A DNA stretch of 64,000 nucleotides from Theropithecus gelada (GCF_003255815.1 NC_037669.1:119400021-119464020), one strand, 5' to 3'. Shown: positions 20,156-32,263, counted from the stretch's first letter. Translations and numbers: made by a program. Notes: a model not told the origin generated them from the letters alone.

Positions 20156-22289
20156 ACACTGTATATAATAAAGTCCAATGGTAATCAGAAATACCAATAG
20201 TGGTATCGTAAATAAAGTTCAATGGTAGTGAGAGACTCCTCAATTCATTCAAAATTCTATCTCTCTACTTGCAGGTGTTGGGACTGAAGTGAACAGAGAG
20301 TACTTTGGTTTTGCATCCTTTCTATGCAACAATTTTCAGCAAGAGGTAGAAAAATTTAAGGGTTACATTTCATGTTCTCCAGTCACAAACTCTTTAGAGG
20401 AATGATGCTCAATAAATCCAATCAGTAGATCTATCTGGGAGAAGAATTAATGGGTCACATACAATGTATATATCTTCAAATTCCTTGATAAGCAGAGATG
20501 GACCCATATTTTTTCAGTGTCCCTAGTGATTCTATGGGGCAGCCAGGATTAAGAATCAATGCTGCAGATATTCACATGGTCAAATACCCAGCCTAGTATT
20601 TGCCAGTCCCAGTTTCAAAGTCCCGGAGGAGAGAGTTGTGTGGCTCAGTTGGGTGAGGTGTCTACCGCAATCCCAGTTAAGTTGACCCAACAGGCAGGAT
20701 CACATAGTGTAGTGCAAACAGGTTGACTTGGGGTCTCATTCCTGTGGCTGAGGCAGTTCTTACAGAAAAATGGGGAGAAGAGTGTTATGGTAGGTTGGAC
20801 AGACACCTAAATATGTGACTTGACAGATATGTGGAGTTCTTACTACTTGTCCCAGAACAATTTAAGACAGCTTGCAAAGACACAAGCAATGCAGGATTTT
20901 AAAAAATCCATCAAATTAAGACACCTATGGAAAATAAAAGACATTGTAGGAGGAATCAGGTGAAAAACAGGTAAGATGACTGCCCCAAGTTATGCCCTGA
21001 AGGCCAGCACACTCTACAAGAAGTGCATCCCAAATTTGTATGTGAGTTTCCTTGGAGCAAACATGAAAATTGAAAACCAGCTACCCAATTCCCAGTATTC
21101 ATAAGATAACATACCAGTCCCCAGGAGAAGGGCAGCTTTCCCTGAAGAGGAAAGGGTGAAAGTGAAGGAGCTGAAGAAGGTGACTTTTCAGTCACCGGAG
21201 AAGAATTTATCTTCTTCGGCTTAGTGCGCCCTAGCTTTGATCTTCTTGCAGGAAATAGGGCAATGAAATGTCACAACTTCCCTTGCCCAGGCCTGTAGCC
21301 CAAGGCCAAGTGCAGAGGGCAGGGTGCAACCTGAGCTTGGTGTGGAGTGCCTGTAACACTGATGAAATAGAGAACAACTTCAGCCAAGACTTCATTTTCT
21401 TTTCTGAAGAGAAATCTCCTACGTAAAATTTCCCTCAAGCCTGCTTCTCCTCCACTCCAACCACAACCCCAACCCTACCACAAACTTTCTGGTGTCAAAG
21501 TTGGGTTGTTTACTTACACAAGACTCTAGCACTTAACTAGATGGAAACCACATTAGGGTTGATTCTGTTTAAAAGAACTTTGAGGAAGTTCTGTATGTGA
21601 CTGACATCAGTCAGTTCACAGAGGAAAGATGAGCATTTATGAGATGGGGATGTGAGATGAAAAGGAAGTGAGAAAAGGAAATGAGGCTTGACAGCCAGGG
21701 CGCTGCCATTTTGAGTTCACTTTCCAGAAACTTACCCTACTGTTTATCCTCCACCTAAATCAGTCTTCCAAACAGACTTGAGTTCGATCTCATTTTATTT
21801 AATCAGGAAATTTTCTATTTTCCTACATTGAGTAGGGTCAACATATCAGAGAAATGAACAAACAAAAACCAGCTGTGGCAAAGAATGTCTGTTGTGTTGG
21901 CAAACAACGTGAAGATGGAGATGATTCAGCCATGGGCCATTTGGAGATCGTTAAAACAGCTGCCCATGCCTGGGTTCCACTTCAGTGGTGCATCCAGACA
22001 CAGACTCCTAATCCAGTGCTCTTTGCCTAGTAAAGAGAAGCTGTCACTGCAGCCTCACTGTGGATGTTTGTCTTGTAGCCCGTGCGTTGGCTCTTAGGTG
22101 TCAATTTGTCCATCTGCCTTCATCATCCTGCTGCACAGCTCTGGTCAAATACCTGTCTTCTACAAATAACAGTCCTCTGCTCTCCAGTCTCTGGAAACAA
22201 AGGATTCTAAAGCTATGCATCTTTGTATTTCTGAAATGTGCCCCTGTGACCTTCTTAGGATGCTTTTAATCCCTTGCTTATAACATCAA
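20156..22289. other. Intergenic, no gene seen
   Basis: About 2.1 kb without a recognisable exon, RNA gene or young repeat. Short open frames (for example 20956-21195 minus, 21885-22097 plus) have no domain, splice or conservation support that can be judged here. Confidence 0.5.
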
Positions 22290-22560
22290 TTTCTTTCTGA
22301 TTATCAAAGTTATATGTATTCATTTAAAAATCTGGAAAATATATAAAAACTCAAGGAAGAAAAAAGCAATTCCTGCCAACTGCCTCACCTAGAGTTATTA
22401 GGCCTGCTGACATCTCCCTGGCCTTTTCTGTAGCTAACATACATACATTCTTTCCATCCTTCCCCCACCAAATAGAATCCCATGATGTATACTGTGGTAG
22501 GTGCTTTCTTCACACAACAGTATATTATAAACATCCCCCCCCATGCAATTAAATAATTTG
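22290..22560. repeat. Degenerate old LINE-like stretch
   Basis: 'tgattatcaaagttatatgt', 'aaatctggaaaatatataaa' and 'cataaacatcc'-like phrases resemble the old repeat remnants near 10136 and 29660. A C tract lies near 22535-22542. The family is not identified. Confidence 0.35.
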
Positions 22561-23427
22561 TTTTTATTTTTGTTTTAGTCTCTTTACTTCCTAATCATCA
22601 TGAGAACATGAAAGCAAGTCGGGAAACCTGGGTCCCAGCTGGTGAAGTGACACTGGGCAACTTATTCAGTCTTCACCTGGATAATCTACAAACCCCATCC
22701 CAGTCTCAAAGGTTTATGATTCCAAGCATGGCAGTAATCTTTTTTAAGAAAAACAAATGGACTCTGGATTTAAAAAGACAGACCCTCTGTGAAGCCCAGG
22801 TTTGCTCAAGCTCATATACGTATAATCTATGTAAGGGGAAAAATTGATGACCATCAGTGATCTTCCACAAACGCCAGACCTTATTCAGGAAGGGAAGAAA
22901 AAGTGCTTAAAATTCTCCAATGCTTCTAGTGGGTTTCTGAATTTGAACTCTGATCTCTACCAAACCGTGAGTCCTTTACAGTTTATTGAACTAGATTATT
23001 TATGGCTGTGGAGGTAGCTGATCAAGGACTCTCTTTTTACTTTACTTTAGTACTCTGGCTATTCTGACAGAAGTACTATGTGCATTATTTCTGAAAAATG
23101 TTTAAAGGAGCTTTAGAATCTTTGTTTTCTGAATTTAAAAAAATGATAATTCCTGTGATTAATTAAATGTTCTTTTTATAGTGCAGAGTTTTCACCATTA
23201 AACCTGCACTTTTTCCTAATTCCATTTCATTTAATCACATCACACATTTTCACTATTTTTAATCCTTATATTGCAAGAATTATTTCCACCAAAATATTTT
23301 CTAATTCATCTGACTAGATTATAGAAGGTTATTCCAAAAAAATCAAAACAAACAATTAAAAAGTAGATGAAATAACCAAATAGTATTGCCAGGAGAAAAT
23401 GGGAAAATAAAAGCATACAAGGCATTC
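22561..23427. other. Intergenic, no gene seen
   Basis: AT-rich. No gene, RNA or confident repeat. Confidence 0.5.
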
Positions 23428-23439
23428 AGATAGATAGAT

Positions 23440-23485
<46 letters not shown>

Positions 23486-23527
23486 CAGATATACATAAAC
23501 ATACACACACATGTACACACATATACT
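23428..23527. repeat. (GATA)n microsatellite with adjoining CA-rich tract
   Basis: About twelve or more GATA units with one interrupted unit near 23440, then GACA/GATA and an impure CA/TA tract to about 23527. Length polymorphism is likely. Confidence 0.95.
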
Positions 23528-23844
23528 ACATATGTAATCACCACATTTGTTGAAAACAGTTGTTACACGCCACATTTATTTCACATAAATATTTTGGTGG
23601 TGTCCAGTGCATAAGATTTGAAATCCGAAGACCAGCTGGCTGTGTTATTCTTATCAAACCACTGAACTTCTCGTTTATAGTGTTCCAAATTATGCCCTTT
23701 ATAAATGTTCCATTTATAAAATGGAACAACAATACTGCCCATGAGAATCAAAAGAGAAAGTAAAAGTGAAAGTGAATCAAAACTGTAAAGTGATATACAA
23801 ATGTAAAGATAAAAAACATACAGCTTGGTTTCTTTTTTCTTTTA

Positions 23845-23966
23845 AATGGAGATGGGTGCCTCACTATGTTGTTCAGTCTGGTCTTGAACTCTTGAACTGA
23901 AGTGATCCTTCTGCTTTGGCCTCCTATAGTGCTGGGATTACAGGCATGAGCCACCATGCCTGGCCA
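23845..23966 (-). repeat. Alu fragment (left monomer, antisense)
   Basis: 'gtctggtcttgaactcttga', 'gtgctgggattacaggcatg' and 'agccaccatgcctggcc' read as the 5' monomer of an old Alu on the minus strand. The 3' half is missing. Confidence 0.88.
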
Positions 23967-24530
23967 GCTTTGTTTATTGCCACTCATAATAGGAAAACTG
24001 AAAAGATGCCAATTCCCCAAACTATTTTATTTTCCTTAATGGGGTTTCCTAGGAATGAATCTTTGAAGTTCACCTTTTGGGTGCCACTTGCTGACTGAGC
24101 CAACCTCAGAGTCCAGCATCTACTTGGCAAAGAACCCTGTGCCAGTTCTTAGACCTCAGGTAAGCCTAGTGGGCAGAACTGTGAGTTATGCCTGACTGTC
24201 TGACCTTGGCTTTACCAGCCATCCTTTCTCAGCTGGGCTACGTATTTAACCTCTAGGTGAGTCATTCTCTTAGATTCCACCCTGGGGCACTCAGCCTCAC
24301 CATCTACTTCACTCAATAGGTTATGGTCAAGAAGTTGGAAGGACAACTGGAAGCAGAGGTGTTTTGTAACACTAAAAAATTTTTCCTCTGGACTGGAGTG
24401 GCAGGGAGGATCAGGGTGGTGCGGTGGTGAGCATGCTGGAGCCAGGGCCAAGACGCTTTGGCTGATAACAACTGTGCCTACTATACCTCAGTTTTATCTG
24501 GAAAAAGAGAATATTTTCAGCTGTGAGTTA
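23967..24530. other. Intergenic, no gene seen
   Basis: No recognised gene or repeat. Confidence 0.5.
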
Positions 24531-24534
24531 ATTT

Positions 24535-24700
24535 TAAGAATTATCTCTGACATTTATATGGTGATTTGTAATTTCCTTACATAACGTTGCTTGTTTTATT
24601 CTCAAAAGAATGCTGAGAGATAGATAGTTTGATAGTTATTAGTCTCCCATGTTACAGTGAAGATACATGGGCTAAGAGAGATTATGCGTTGAAGTGCTCA
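24535..24700 (-). repeat. MIR SINE, antisense
   Basis: 'tttatatggtgatttgtaat', 'ttattctcaaaagaatgctg', 'cccatgttacagtgaagat' and 'ctaagagagattatg' fit antisense MIR. Confidence 0.6.
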
Positions 24701-24809
24701 AGTGGTTAAAACACTTCAATAGCTCCCTATTGGCTCCATAATTTAGTCCAAACTTGATCATTCTTCAGCTTCAGCCCTACTCAAACTACCTGTAGTTTCT
24801 CTAAGGCAG
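24701..24809 (+). repeat. L2 LINE, left part
   Basis: 'acacttcaatagctccctat', 'tggctccataatttagtcc' and 'cagccctactcaaactacc' follow L2. It resumes after MER5A at 24986. Confidence 0.7.
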
Positions 24810-24985
24810 GAATTCTCAAAGTGTGGTCCTTGGACAAAGAGCCTCAGCATCACCTGAGAACTTGTTAGAAACACAAATTCTTGGGCCCCATCCAGTTCCA
24901 CTGAATCAGAAACTATGAGAGTAAGGCCTGGTAATGTGTGCTTTCACAAATCCTTTAGAAGATTCTGATGCCTACTGAAGTTAAT
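24810..24985. mobile_element. MER5A DNA transposon (hAT-Charlie)
   Basis: 'aattctcaaagtgtggtcct', 'cagcatcacctgagaacttg', 'gggccccatccagttccact' and 'gaatcagaaactatgagag' are hallmark MER5A phrases. It sits inside an L2 whose two parts flank it. Confidence 0.8.
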
Positions 24986-25447
24986 TAAGCCTTAGAATGC
25001 ATATAAGGACTCTAAGGCATTCTATTTTCTCTTTCATCATCAGGCCTTTAACATGCTGCTCCACCCACATAGAAGGAGCTCCAGCCCTGTCTCCAGCTCC
25101 AAGTGCTACCCTTAACCCCATACCCTCATAACTCACTCACCCCAGTCTCACCCCAGTGTCCCTTGAGTGGATTTACTCCTAAGTATCCCAAGTCTGAGAA
25201 GTTGTCTCTGGTTTGGTTGACCTCCTATGTGTCCCTAGAGAAACTTGTCCATTCCTCTAGAAAGGATCATTTCTCATGGCTCACTATTAAATTTTCTGTC
25301 TCCCTCAATAGACCGTATGCTTCCTGAGGTCAAGCAGCATACCTTATTTATTTCTATATCCCCAGGGTCTAGCAGTGTCTGAAACCTAGTAGGTATCTAA
25401 TAAAAGTTTGCTGAGAGGAGAAATAAATGATTAAATGAATGAATGAA
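24986..25447 (+). repeat. L2 LINE, right part
   Basis: 'catgctgctccacccacata', 'caatagaccgtatgcttcct', 'gaggtcaagcagcatacc', 'atccccagggtctagcag' and a final AATG-rich end follow the L2 3' terminus. Confidence 0.75.
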
Positions 25448-25914
25448 ATTAGTCATTCAACTAATACTTAAATCTGTTATCAGCTGACTCCAAGCCAGAC
25501 AGGACTGTGTATGAAAAGTGCTCAGCGTGATACCTAGGTCATAGTAAGTGGTCTATAACAGTCCATTTTCCTTCCTTTTTCTTCCTCTGAGAACATTTTG
25601 CACAAAAAAATTCAAATACTGAATAAAAACAATGTTCTATTTTTGACGATTGACCATAGGAAAGGTGAGGAATGGTTTCCAGCCATCCACCTAAAAGTCA
25701 TGATTTTCAAGAGAATCCTTCAATCACAATCAAAATCTCTGACCATCCGCCAATAATAATTTATTATTTACTAGTTAGAAGATAGATGTTCTTCTTTTAT
25801 TCTCGTATTTTAGTTTTCACTTCAAACTCCCTTTAGCAAAAGTTTTAAAATATTTTGGACAGGTGAGAGACTAGCATTGGCACCAGGATCATCTATATAT
25901 CTACCATGAGCTCA
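25448..25914. other. Intergenic; MIR tail only
   Basis: A MIR 3'-end-like phrase ('gaaaagtgctcagcgtgata') lies near 25510-25560. Otherwise nothing is recognised. Confidence 0.45.
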
Positions 25915-26001
25915 GGGTTTCTTAGCCTCAGCACTACGGCATTTTGGGATGGATAATTCTGTTGTTGGGGGCCTTCCTATGTAATGTAGGACACTGAGCT
26001 G
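25915..26001. mobile_element. MER-type DNA transposon, left part
   Basis: 'cagggtttcttagcctcagc', 'gcattttgggatggataatt' and 'ctgttgttgggggccttcct' match one end of a common short mammalian DNA transposon. Its remainder lies beyond the LTR at 26379-26577. A second full copy in opposite orientation is at 48823-49028. Confidence 0.6.
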
Positions 26002-26378
26002 TGTACAATCTGTTTTCACACTGCTATAAAGAACTACCTGAGACTGGGTAATTTATGAAGAAAAGAGATTTAATTGACTCACAGTTTCCATGAACTTCAC
26101 AGGAAGCATGACTGGGAGGCCTCAGGAAACTTACAATCATGGCCAGGTGAAGGGGAAGCCAGCATGTCTTACATGGCCGAGCAGGAGAGAGAGTGAAGAA
26201 GAAAGTGCCACACACTTTCAAACAACCAGATCTCTTGAGAACCCACTCGCTATCACAAGAACAGCAAAGGGGAAGTCCGCCCCCATGATTCAATCACCTC
26301 CCGCCAGGCCCTTCCCCTGACACGTGGGGATTACAACTCGAGATGAGAATTGGGTTGAGACAGAGCCAAACCATGTCA
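26002..26378 (-). mobile_element. Solo MST/THE1-type MaLR LTR
   Basis: Complete antisense LTR running TG...CA on the minus strand: 'atggtttggctctgtctc', 'gggattacaactcgagat' (plus strand), 'cacgtgggg', 'cttcacaggaagcatgactg' and 'gagactgggtaatttatga'. It disrupts a DNA transposon with a near-perfect 5-bp duplication (agctg / agcag). No internal retroviral part remains, so it arose by LTR-LTR recombination. Confidence 0.88.
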
Positions 26379-26577
26379 AGCAGCACCCCTGGCTTCTCAC
26401 TAAGTGCTAGTAGTGCATGCCCATGCACACATACACATACACATGCACACACACACATACACATGCACACATACCCTCCCCCTGACTTGAGACAGCCAGA
26501 AATGTCTCCAAAAGTTGCCAAATGTTCCCCAGGAAGTAAAATTAACCTTCTTCCTTTGTAGAGAACCATCAACTCTG
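26379..26577. mobile_element. MER-type DNA transposon, right part, with CA repeat
   Basis: 'gcagcacccctggcttctc', 'agaaatgtctccaaaagttg', 'ccaaatgttccccagg' and 'gtagagaaccatcaac' complete the element begun at 25915. An impure CA/CATA microsatellite has grown within it at about 26420-26475. Confidence 0.6.
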
Positions 26578-27140
26578 ATCAATAATTGTTAGCATTTTAC
26601 CATATTTGCTTTGTTATACATTTTCCCATAATTTGAAAATAAAATTTTAAAGTAAGTCAAAATTTCAAATTTTCCAAAATTTGAAAATAAGTCACGGATA
26701 AGCTGGCAGTTCACCTCCACAGACTTTCACAGCTATCTCCTAAAAACAAGGACATCAACCTACAATATTATTATATACATAAGAAGGTTTATAAATCTCC
26801 GTTATTATCTAATACCTCGTCGACAGCCTTTACATTTGCAAGTAATATTAGCCTCAAGTTTGGGAATGGAAGATATATTTTACTGTCTAATTCTGGTGCT
26901 GTATTTGAAAGGCGAATGATTATACAGTCTTTGCTGTTAGGCCGGAACAAGGAATTTGATTTCAAATGGCTCCCTCAACTTCGGTGTTCTGGTCAGGAGT
27001 TCATGAGCAAACTACAACATAGGTGCATCAAGACACTTGGTGATTTTTAAAAATAATAAAAATAAAAGTCTTTGAAGCAAGTGAACTGCTGAGCACACAA
27101 GTTGACTGACTGTACGCTTTGGTATTTTTAATCCCTGGTA
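26578..27140. other. Intergenic, no gene seen
   Basis: AT-rich and not visibly repetitive apart from short aaaattt-type echoes near 26630-26690. No exon is recognised. Confidence 0.5.
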
Positions 27141-28690
27141 TTTCCATTGTCTCCTTTCATCATTCTCTTTCTGATCTCATTTTATTTCCAGACAGCTTTG
27201 ATACCTGGTTCATCATTCTGTGATCAGTTCTTATTTGACTCCTCATCTCCTTTGCCCTGCTATCTTTTACTCACAATTCTTGGCAAATTGATAGCCCTTA
27301 AAAAATTGAACCATTGCTTCCTTCTCCCTTTCACCAAAGATCTCAAGATTTGCTGAAGAAAAATCACCCAGATTTATGTCGTTATATATGCCTGGTCCCC
27401 ATATTTAGCTGGGCTTCTACTGCCTAGAAATCCCATAGTGTTTTCCATATCTAATCTCTACAGTGGTCATTTCATAGACCGGTGACCTCTGCTCACTCTC
27501 ATTAGATGACCTCACCTCCTATTCACTGAGTTCACAGAAGTCATCTGATAAGAAAGTCTTCCCAAGCTCACCTGCATTCTCTTCTAGCTTTTCTTCCTTG
27601 TTCCTGACTTTAAAAAGTTGCCCCTGCTTTTGCCTAACACTCTTGCCTTTTGCTCTGTTAGGGAGCCCATGTCTTTGTCATTTCTCAAGGGTTTGGTTTT
27701 CTCGTTGAATACTCTTCCCCTCTTCTGTTTCTCTAATCATTTCCTGATTACTTGTCTATCTAAACATAGTTAAGTCTCAATCTTTCTTGACCTCATGACA
27801 ACCCTCAACTATGTCCTGATTTCTTTCATTTGCTTAACAACCAAGCCCCTTCAGAACCTTTCTGAAGCAAAGGTTCATGGACTTCATCAGATTATCACCC
27901 CTTTATCACCAAGAAAAACTACAAACCTCTTCTCTACATGCTTTTCTAGAGAAATCTTGTCCATTCTCATGGCTTCAATTACCCTCTATATGCCATTGGC
28001 TCCTGATACCTCTTCTGAGATTTCCATTTTCTGGATTTCCAACTGCACAGACACCAAACTTAGCAGGTTCCAAGATAAAAACTGTTACTTTCCTCCACCC
28101 TCAAACAAGCTCCTGGTTGATTAATATCTTAGTAGGTGACACAGCCCCTTCTCTGTTGCCCAAAGCTAAGACCTCAAGGCATCCTAGATAGTGCTTACCC
28201 TTCTTCTCTATATCCAATCAAAACTAAGTGTCACAAAAGTTCTACTTTCTAGATGTGTCTCAGATCCACGGGCTTTATCCCTCTGGTGACCACTCCTGTC
28301 CAGATGGCCTGAGAGACTGTGACAGCCTCATAATCAACCTCTCTGCTTCCAGTCTTGCTCCTCACTGGTCCCTTTAGCATGAGGCAAACACTTTAATCTT
28401 TTTAATGTGTAAACCTAATCATTTCATTGGCTTAAACTTCATCAGTGGTTTGCCGTTGCCCTTAGGATGAAGTCCAAATTCTAATGTGCTCAACTTGTCC
28501 CTTTATTGCTTGCCTACCTCTCCAGATTCATCCTGAGCCCTTTATCTCAACACCATCCATTCACAGACATAATGCTCCAAATATAACAAACTTACTTCAA
28601 GGCCTCAAATGAGCCATGGAGTCCATCACTTTTCAAACATTGCATATTCTATTGTCTCCACTTGCAAATTCAAGTAAGCCACCAATTGGA
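27141..28690 (+). repeat. Long L2 LINE
   Basis: From about 27900 the text follows L2: 'gatttccattttctggattt', 'tatccaatcaaaactaagtg', 'cctcataatcaacctctctg', 'cttccagtcttgctcctcac', 'gatgaagtccaaattctaat' and 'gcctacctctccagattcat'. The part before 27900 is less certain. The 100-odd-codon open frames at 27795-28191 are L2 relics. Confidence 0.65.
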
Positions 28691-28854
28691 GATTACCTGA
28701 GACATATTTCTTTGGCAACAGTTGTGTATTCTACACTATGATGGGCCAAAGCCACCATATAAGTAATAAAAGTTCCTTATGGTTTTTACGGTACTTCATT
28801 TGTTGTAGAAGTAATAAATATTCATCATAGAAAAATTAGAAAAAGCAGATATGC

Positions 28855-28925
28855 ATGTAGTTTGCATATATATATGTGTATATGTTTATAATGTGCATAT
28901 ATAATATATATACATAAATTATAAA
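28855..28925. repeat. TA/TG-rich simple repeat
   Basis: Impure TATATG/ATATAT tract. Confidence 0.85.
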
Positions 28926-29129
28926 ATAGGATCACCCTACACAAATTGTTTTTAAAATACAAACACATTTATTTTTGTGCTGAAAATGTCAAGTAAATAA
29001 TTTAATAGCTCATCTAATTATATGCCCATGAAAATTAGAATAGTCATAAACAATAAGAAATTTCCATGATTTCACATGAGAACTGTTTTTTGTTTGTTTT
29101 TAACTTATTAAGAACTTCCTTCTTCAACC

Positions 29130-29212
29130 TTCCAGCTACCTTTTGTTTTATAGTGATAAAATATACATAACATAAAATTTCCAAGTTTAACCTTTTCTAA
29201 GTGTACAATTCT
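29130..29212 (-). repeat. Old L1M 3' end, left part
   Basis: 'tgataaaatatacataacat' and 'gtgtacaattctgg' fit the antisense of an L1MB/L1ME 3' UTR. It resumes at 29496. Confidence 0.65.
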
Positions 29213-29495
29213 GGCTGGGTGTGGTGGTTCATACCGGTAATGCCAGCACTTTGGGGAGCCATGGTGGGGGGATTGCTTGAGCCCAGGAGCTTGAGACTAG
29301 CCTGGGCAACATGGTGAAACTTTGTCTCCACAAAAAATACAAAAATGAGCTCGGCTTGTGCCTATAGTCCCAGTTACTCAGGAGGATGAGGTGGGAGGAT
29401 TGCTTGAGCCCAGGAGAAAGAAGCTGCAGTGAGCTGTGCTTGTGCCACTGCACTCCAGGCTGGCCAACAGAGCAAGACTCTGTCTCAAAAAAAAG
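29213..29495 (+). repeat. AluJ element splitting L1M
   Basis: Diverged sense Alu from 'ggctgggtgtggtggttc' to 'ctctgtctc' plus A tail. It sits inside an antisense L1M. Confidence 0.92.
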
Positions 29496-29660
29496 TTTTG
29501 TGTGTGTGGCATTAAGTATATTCACAATGTTGTACAACCACCACTACTATTAATTTCCAGAACTTTTTCATCATCCCAAACAGAAACTTTGTATCCATTA
29601 AATAACTCCTCATGCCCTTCTCTATCCCACTCCTGGTAATCTCTACTTTCACATAAATGT
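29496..29660 (-). repeat. Old L1M 3' end, right part
   Basis: 'attcacaatgttgtacaacc', 'ttcatcatcccaaacagaaa' and 'cactcctggtaatctctac' continue the element from 29130. Family as at 320-885. Confidence 0.7.
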
Positions 29661-29889
29661 TTTGTAATTTGTTTTTTTCCACTTAATTTCCAACACCTTT
29701 AACTATTCTCCAACATAATTCTTAATGGTTGCAAAGATTATAATGATTATGTCATAATTTAACTGGCCCTTCATATTTAAATATTTAAGTCCAATACTAA
29801 TTTTCAATCTCAAAAACAATACTACACTGAACTTCCTTGCCTTATTGTTTCTGAAGCAGTTTTTATCTTCTCAAACCCTGTGAGAATTC

Positions 29890-30055
29890 AAAATTGATGA
29901 TGCTATCTCCACATTAAAGATGAGACGGCAGAGTTCAAGTAGATGATGCTTTGTCTAGTGTTTCCATATAAGGAAGGGCAGAGCTGAAGCTAGAACCCAA
30001 TACTTCTAACTCGGTACCACTGCTCTTCTATCCTGCCTCAGCCAGTCTCATTATT
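29890..30055 (-). repeat. MIR SINE, antisense
   Basis: 'aagatgagacggcagagttc', 'agggcagagctgaagctag' and 'aacccaatacttctaactcg' fit antisense MIR. Confidence 0.6.
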
Positions 30056-30190
30056 TCTCAGTTTGGCAGAAGATGGCAGTTAGGACAGAACAGAGGATTG
30101 GGGAATAACAAACATCTGTGGAGAGATGGCCACACAGAGCTGCCAAGTCTGGGTTAAGTGGCATGGTGGCAGACTGAAGATAGAGGAAGG

Positions 30191-30495
30191 AGACTGGACG
30201 AGGTAGCTCACACCGGTAATCCCAAGGCTTTAGGAGGCCAGGGCAGGAGATTTGCTTCAGGACAGGAGTTCAAGATCAGCCTAGGCAACACGGTGAGACC
30301 TTATCTCTACCAAAAACAAACAAGCAAAAAAATTAGCTGGGTGTGGTGGTGACCTCCTTTAGTCCTAGCTACTTGGGAGGCTTAGGAGGGAAGATTGCTT
30401 GAGTACAGGAGTTTGAGTTTACAGTGAACTACATCACACCACTGCACCCCAGCCTGAGCAACAGAGCAAGACTCTGTCTGTAAAGAAAAAAAAGA
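30191..30495 (+). repeat. AluJb element
   Basis: Strongly diverged sense Alu ('gacgaggtagctcacaccgg' to 'gactctgtctg'). Confidence 0.9.
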
Positions 30496-30499
30496 AGAT

Positions 30500-31441
30500 A
30501 GAGGCAGGGGACTTGTGAAATGTTTAAGGTCTACAAACCACACTGGGATATCACAAGTCAAAAAAGAAGAGACTGTAAACAAGCTCTGAAAGCTGCCAAC
30601 AGCTAGGACCTAGGGATTGGCAGCACTCTATCGCTGGTCTCCAAGACACCCTTCTTGGGAAGAACTTGCTAGTACAGAATTCTCAGCCTCTGGGGTCCCA
30701 CCATGTGCTGTGTGTCTATTTGATAAATAATACAGTATAATAATCAGACTTGGGAAACTGTTTTGAACAAGTCGAATGGAACACACACACATAAATGTTA
30801 AGTAGACTAGTTAAAACTCCAGTCTTCTTTGCTTTTTGGCAAAAATAATATAATCTTGGTGGAGAAAACCCTGGTATTAAAAGCAGATTGTCTTTGACCT
30901 TAAGACAACATTTATTATTATCTTATAAATACAGTTTATTTCCTAGGGAAAAAATCTTTAAAACATTAGATCCATAGTGGAAAAATAGCAAAAGGGATTC
31001 TTTAAAGCAAATTGTTTGTAACTTTTCAATCAATTAATGCTGCCTTTACTCATTTATCCATTTTTCATTTTCATAATTTTACACAATTTTGGTTTCCCTG
31101 AAAGCAGATACTGAGATAAGAACTTTTGAGCCGGTAGCTTATTTTTGAGGTGATCCTAGGAAGCAGAAATGTGGGAGTTGGGAAGTAGAGACAAAGAAAA
31201 CAGGAAAGTCAATCAAGTGTTTTCTAAGGAGTATGTTTCCACTGTGAGCAACTGTGGCTTATGTCTGCTGAGCATTGCTAAAGAACTGAGTAGACCATGT
31301 TCCAGAATTGTCCCATCAAGGTATGAGAGGCTAGAGTGTCTATCCATCAACTTCTAAACCTTATTGACTGAAGGTTCCTTTTGGGGGTCAGTATTTAAAG
31401 CTCTCCTCCTTCTCTCTTCTTTCTCTTGCACTTTTGGGTTC
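30500..31441. other. Intergenic, no gene seen
   Basis: No recognised gene or repeat apart from short CA runs near 30782. Confidence 0.5.
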
Positions 31442-31565
31442 TAGGATCCAGATGAGCATCCTTCTATGGCTGTGGAGAAAGCCCTGAGGCCAAAAGCAAA
31501 CAGGTGCCAGGAGTGTGCCCTCAAGGTGTGCACAGGAAGTGTATGGAATGTCCATTCAAGTTGCT
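31442..31565. repeat. Source copy of an exact 124-bp duplication
   Basis: This segment is identical base for base to 32140-32263. Here it sits in continuous non-L1 sequence, so it is the likely donor. The second copy interrupts an L1. Confidence 0.93.
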
Positions 31566-31672
31566 CTAAAGTCAGGTGGGCTGAGGCAGGTGATTGAGAG
31601 ACCAGCAGTGTCTATACATATTTCTTTTGTACTTAAAACCTTCTCCATATAAAAACAAAACAAATAAATCAA

Positions 31673-31674
<2 letters not shown>

Positions 31675-31711
<37 letters not shown>
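31675..31711. repeat. (CA)n microsatellite
   Basis: gcgcg then about 16 uninterrupted CA units. Confidence 0.97.
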
Positions 31712-31713
<2 letters not shown>

Positions 31714-31884
31714 TCTGCAGCAGGAGCAAAGTCTTTTCTTTGGCTACTACAGAAAAGCAAATTAATATTTTAAATATTATATTAAGTTTAGAATGTGAAT
31801 TACAGAGAAGAGAAACATTTATCTAGATAATTCTTCATTCGGCATCCATTAACACTTGGGGATTGTACTTTTCACCCAAAGAAC

Positions 31885-32139
31885 AATAATATAAAATTAG
31901 ATGGCACTCTCAACATCATTGGTCATTAGGGAAATGCAAACCAAAACCACAGTGTGATAGCACTTCATATTCACTAGAATGGCTATAATCAAAAAGATGG
32001 ATGATAACAAGTGTTGGTAAGAATATGGGGAAACTGAAATCCTCATGTATTGCTGGTAGGAATGCAAAATGGTACAGCCACGTTAGTAAAAAGGTTGGCA
32101 GTTTCTTAAAAATATAAAGTTCCCATATGACCCAGCAAT
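31885..32139 (+). repeat. L1M, part 1
   Basis: End of L1 ORF2 in sense: 'attagggaaatgcaaaccaa', 'tgttggtaagaatatgggga', 'attgctggtaggaatgcaaa' and 'tatgacccagcaatt'. It breaks off inside 'cagcaatt' and resumes at 32264. Confidence 0.85.
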
Positions 32140-32263
32140 TAGGATCCAGATGAGCATCCTTCTATGGCTGTGGAGAAAGCCCTGAGGCCAAAAGCAAACA
32201 GGTGCCAGGAGTGTGCCCTCAAGGTGTGCACAGGAAGTGTATGGAATGTCCATTCAAGTTGCT
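32140..32263 (+). repeat. Exact 124-bp copy of 31442-31565 inserted in L1
   Basis: Inserted between L1 'cagcaat' and 'taccactc' without visible loss of L1 bases. Same orientation as the donor, 698 bp away. There is no A tail and no target-site duplication, which argues against retroposition and for copying from a nearby template during break repair. Confidence 0.93.
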
